Positions 62,374 through 64,000 of a DNA stretch of 64,000 bases are shown piece after piece. A program made the position numbers and the translations under genes. The notes beneath the pieces are model-generated. The model did no database searches and had not been told where the DNA came from. It saw only the letters and a program-made list of their open reading frames with translations. How positions within the stretch are numbered: position 1 is the stretch's first letter; each line of letters begins with the position of its first letter. Origin of the DNA: Mumia quercus (GTDB lineage Bacteria > Actinomycetota > Actinomycetes > Propionibacteriales > Nocardioidaceae); the NCBI RefSeq assembly GCF_025506335.1, contig NZ_JANZYO010000004.1:434001-498000 (forward strand), read 5' to 3'.

Positions 62374-62667
62374 ATGTGGGTCGGCACGATCGAGTTCGAC
62401 CTGCTCCTCGGTGACGTCCACACCCTGAAGGAGAAGCGCGCCTTCGTACGCCCGCTGGTCGCCGACCTGCGGCGTACGTTCGACGTCGCGGTCGCCGAGA
62501 CCGGGGAGCAGGACCTCTACCGGCGCGCTGCCGTCGGCGTGGCGGTCGTCGCCGGCGACAACGGTCACGTCATCGACGTGCTGGACCGCGTGGAGCAGTT
62601 CGTGGCGGCGCGGCCCGAGGTCGACCTGCTGGCGGCGCACCGCGCGTTCTTCAACACCGACGACTGA
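62374..62667 (+). CDS. DUF503 / YlxP family protein
   Basis: A 97-residue protein starting MWVGTIEFDLLLGDVHTLKEKR, the DUF503 signature. In many bacteria ylxP lies between infB and rbfA, suggesting a ribosome-related role; here it stands 2 bp after a universal stress gene instead. The function is unknown. Confidence 0.87.
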   Translation: MWVGTIEFDLLLGDVHTLKEKRAFVRPLVADLRRTFDVAVAETGEQDLYRRAAVGVAVVAGDNGHVIDVLDRVEQFVAARPEVDLLAAHRAFFNTDD

Positions 62668-62715
62668 CGCCGCGGGCCCTTGCGGACGCGGCGGCCTGCG
62701 GCGTACCGTCCTAAA

Positions 62716-62733
62716 TACTCACTTTGTTGACTA
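62716..62733. promoter_or_regulatory. Imperfect dyad upstream of the NTF2-like gene
   Basis: TACTCA (62716-62721) and TGACTA (62728-62733) form a near-inverted repeat in an AT-rich stretch just before the GGAGGG ribosome site and ATG at 62749. Candidate operator, for example of a MarR or TetR protein. Confidence 0.35.
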
Positions 62734-62748
62734 TGCAGGAGGGTCGCG

Positions 62749-63184
62749 ATGGCGAACGCCGCCGAAGGGTTCCGGGCTGGCGGTCGAGGCGCGTGACGTC
62801 GACGCCTTCGACGCCGTGCTCGCGAGCGACGTCACGTTCCACAGCCCGGTGAAGTTCTCGCCGTTCCAGGGTCGCGACGTGGTCAAGCAGGTGCTCTCGC
62901 TCGTGATGGTCGTCTTCGAGGACTTCCGGTACGTGGGCGAGCTCGACGGTGCTGGGTCGCGTGCCGACGAGGGCGACGACGTGCCGGCCGAGATCCTCGT
63001 CTTCCGTGCGACGGTCGACGGCAAGGCGGTGCACGGCATCGACATGCTTCACCTCGGCGAGGACGGTCTCGTGGACGAGCTCACCGTCATGCTCCGCCCT
63101 CTCTCGGCGGTCGAGGCGATGCGCGACGCGATGAACCGCAAGATGGTCGAGGCCGGACTCGCGCCCGCCTCCATCCTGGTCTGA
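62749..63184 (+). pseudogene. NTF2/SnoaL-like protein with a +1 frameshift near the start
   Basis: A good ribosome site (GGAGGG) and ATG at 62749 begin MANAAEGFR, but that frame stops after 15 codons. The next frame continues with LAVEARDVDAFDAVLASDVTF and a full NTF2-like fold to 63184. Removing one G from the GGG at 62774-62776 joins them into a 144-residue protein. The downstream part lacks its own good start (GTG 62816 is inside the fold). It may be a real pseudogene, a sequencing error or a phase-variable tract. Confidence 0.75.
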
Positions 63185-63240
63185 GGGCGGTCTAGCCTGC
63201 GGGTCGCGTCTCGCGCCGCAGGCCCCACCGCAGCGTGCTG

Positions 63241-63266
63241 GCCCCACCGGACGTTTCCGGTGGGGC
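63241..63266. terminator. Hairpin between NTF2-like and WhiB genes
   Basis: GCCCCACCGGA (63241-63251) and its exact complement (63256-63266) surround CGTT, between convergent genes. A weaker CTTTCC/GGAAAG pair follows at about 63272-63295. Probable bidirectional terminator. Confidence 0.6.
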
Positions 63267-63306
63267 GTGCACTTTCCAGTGGGCCCAACGGAAAGCGCAG
63301 CGGCGG

Positions 63307-63618
63307 TCACGCCACGCACGGCTCGGGTTCGCAGTCCTCGCAGTCCTCGCGGGGTGCGACCTTGCGCACCCGGGGGCGTCCGCGTCCACGCTTCGCGGCG
63401 ACGGGGGTGCCCTTCACGAACACCTCGCCACCCCACACGCCCCACGGCTCACGGCGCTCGATCGCCGCCGTGAGGCACAGGTCGCGGATCGGGCACTCCA
63501 GGCACAGCGCCTTCGCTTGCTCGATCTCGTCGGTGTGCTCCGCGAACCACAGGTCGGGCCCGAGCACGCGGCACGGCACGTCAGGAGTGTCGAGCGCGAC
63601 CCTCGCCACGGCGGTCAT
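63307..63618 (-). CDS. WhiB7-like iron-sulfur transcription factor
   Basis: A 103-residue WhiB protein. The four cluster-binding cysteines are C16 and those of CLECPIRDLC. The turn motif EPWGVWGGE and the AT-hook RGRGRPR are those of WhiB7, which binds AT-rich DNA with SigA and activates intrinsic antibiotic resistance genes. A Cys-containing acidic tail (EDCEDCEPEPC) is unusual. The ATG overlaps the stop of a transketolase-like gene, so the long regulatory leader known for whiB7 is absent here. Confidence 0.88.
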   Translation of the reverse strand: MTAVARVALDTPDVPCRVLGPDLWFAEHTDEIEQAKALCLECPIRDLCLTAAIERREPWGVWGGEVFVKGTPVAAKRGRGRPRVRKVAPREDCEDCEPEPCVA

Positions 63619-64000
63619 CCGATCAGCTCCTTGGCTCGTGCGCGGATCCCCATGGCGTCAAGCCCGTGGGCTGCCGCGTGGTCCTTGGGCGAGCCGTAGC
63701 GCCGCAGTTCGACGTCGCGCGGCACGCCCACGTACGCGACGCGGCTGGCGCGGTCGGAGAGCGCGGCGGCCACGGCGGCCGCGCTCGTCCCCTCGAGGTA
63801 CGGCTCCACGACGGCGAGGACGGGGGCCGGGCCGGCGAGGGTCCGCAGGCCGGCGGTGTCGAGCGGGTGCGGGGTCGACGTGTACGCCACGCGTACGGGC
63901 AGGTCACGCGTCGCTTCGAGGACGGTGTCGAGCAGCGGGCCGACCGCGAGGACCAGCGGGCGTACGTGCGCGCCGCCACGGACGAGGTGCAGCAGGCCGT
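63615..64000 (-). CDS. Transketolase C-terminal-domain protein, partial
   Basis: The last ~128 codons of a gene entering from the right edge. The frame is open from the window end and reads HVRPLVLAVGPLLDTVLEAT ... LAVVEPYLEGTSAAAVAAAL ... GLDAMGIRARAKELIG, the transketolase C-terminal domain found in split transketolases and related TPP enzymes. The catalytic part is outside the window. Its stop overlaps the WhiB ATG. Confidence 0.72.
   Translation of the reverse strand, partial: GLLHLVRGGAHVRPLVLAVGPLLDTVLEATRDLPVRVAYTSTPHPLDTAGLRTLAGPAPVLAVVEPYLEGTSAAAVAAALSDRASRVAYVGVPRDVELRRYGSPKDHAAAHGLDAMGIRARAKELIG

Noticed and set aside
62816-63184. NTF2-like protein as an intact gene starting at GTG 62816
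   Set aside because: The start would fall inside the fold and has no ribosome site; the good start at 62749 lies one frame away, so a frameshift explains it better.

Overview
The window is about 70% GC, has dense short-spaced operons, and carries WhiB, FurA-KatG, HU and ECF42 families. It also carries TetR-heavy regulation and many apparently leaderless starts. This points to a high-GC actinobacterium. The intergenic TGGTCGAGTAGCC-type palindrome is, as I recall, common in Nocardioides and relatives, so Nocardioidaceae is my best guess (inference). No rRNA, tRNA, transposase, prophage or CRISPR array was seen.

Layout. 1-3.0 kb: end of an MDR dehydrogenase, a serine hydrolase and a secreted FG-GAP protein. 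3.1-9.9 kb: phenylacetate catabolism (paaZ divergent from paaABCDE-paaI, closed by a TetR regulator), with a palindromic operator between paaZ and paaA. 10-13.7 kb: a propeller-like anchored protein, an HdeD-like membrane protein, a cytochrome P450 and a DUF488 protein. 13.9-19.4 kb: a large secreted nuclease and a secreted 5'-nucleotidase, both ending in similar Ig-like domains. 19.5-22.7 kb: YigZ-like protein, small membrane protein, and a TetR/MFS efflux pair. 22.9-25.3 kb: secreted M6 protease. 25.5-28.7 kb: purine nucleoside phosphorylase, NCS1 permease and NmrA-like operon. 28.7-30.1 kb: a MocR-type regulator that has lost its PLP lysine. 30.3-38.6 kb: M14 peptidase, gamma carbonic anhydrase, several regulators, a quinone oxidoreductase behind a SoxR/MerR-like promoter, and a lipase. 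38.6-43.2 kb: leucine-type acyl-CoA carboxylase and HMG-CoA lyase. 44.6-47.3 kb: furA-katG. 48-54 kb: aat, HU, Fpg-family glycosylase, rhodanese, DUF5926 and DAHP synthase. 54-56.4 kb: heteromeric acyl-CoA dehydrogenase pair. 57-61.3 kb: two ECF42 sigma/YCII modules facing each other. 61.4-64 kb: GNAT, universal stress protein, DUF503, a frameshifted NTF2-like gene, and a WhiB7-like gene coupled to a transketolase-like gene.

How the genes connect. The paa genes convert phenylacetyl-CoA towards the beta-oxidation stage; the ligase and later enzymes are not in the window. Extracellular nuclease and 5'-nucleotidase would release nucleosides from DNA, and the PNP/NCS1 operon could use the purines. 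A shared GTAAGCG-type operator links the secreted lipase to the acyl-CoA dehydrogenase pair.

Most interesting observations. (1) A 226-bp inverted and tandemly triplicated repeat is translated in frame inside the biotin-carboxylase gene. (2) A complete attenuator with a Phe-Tyr leader peptide precedes the DAHP synthase gene. (3) Paired ECF42/YCII modules have matching promoters, and one sigma gene appears to start at CTG overlapping the upstream stop. (4) A lysine-less MocR regulator. (5) A possible antisense-oriented small RNA ends in a U-tailed terminator near 34.2 kb. (6) Palindromic intergenic repeats occur in at least three sequence classes. All motif matches were made by eye.
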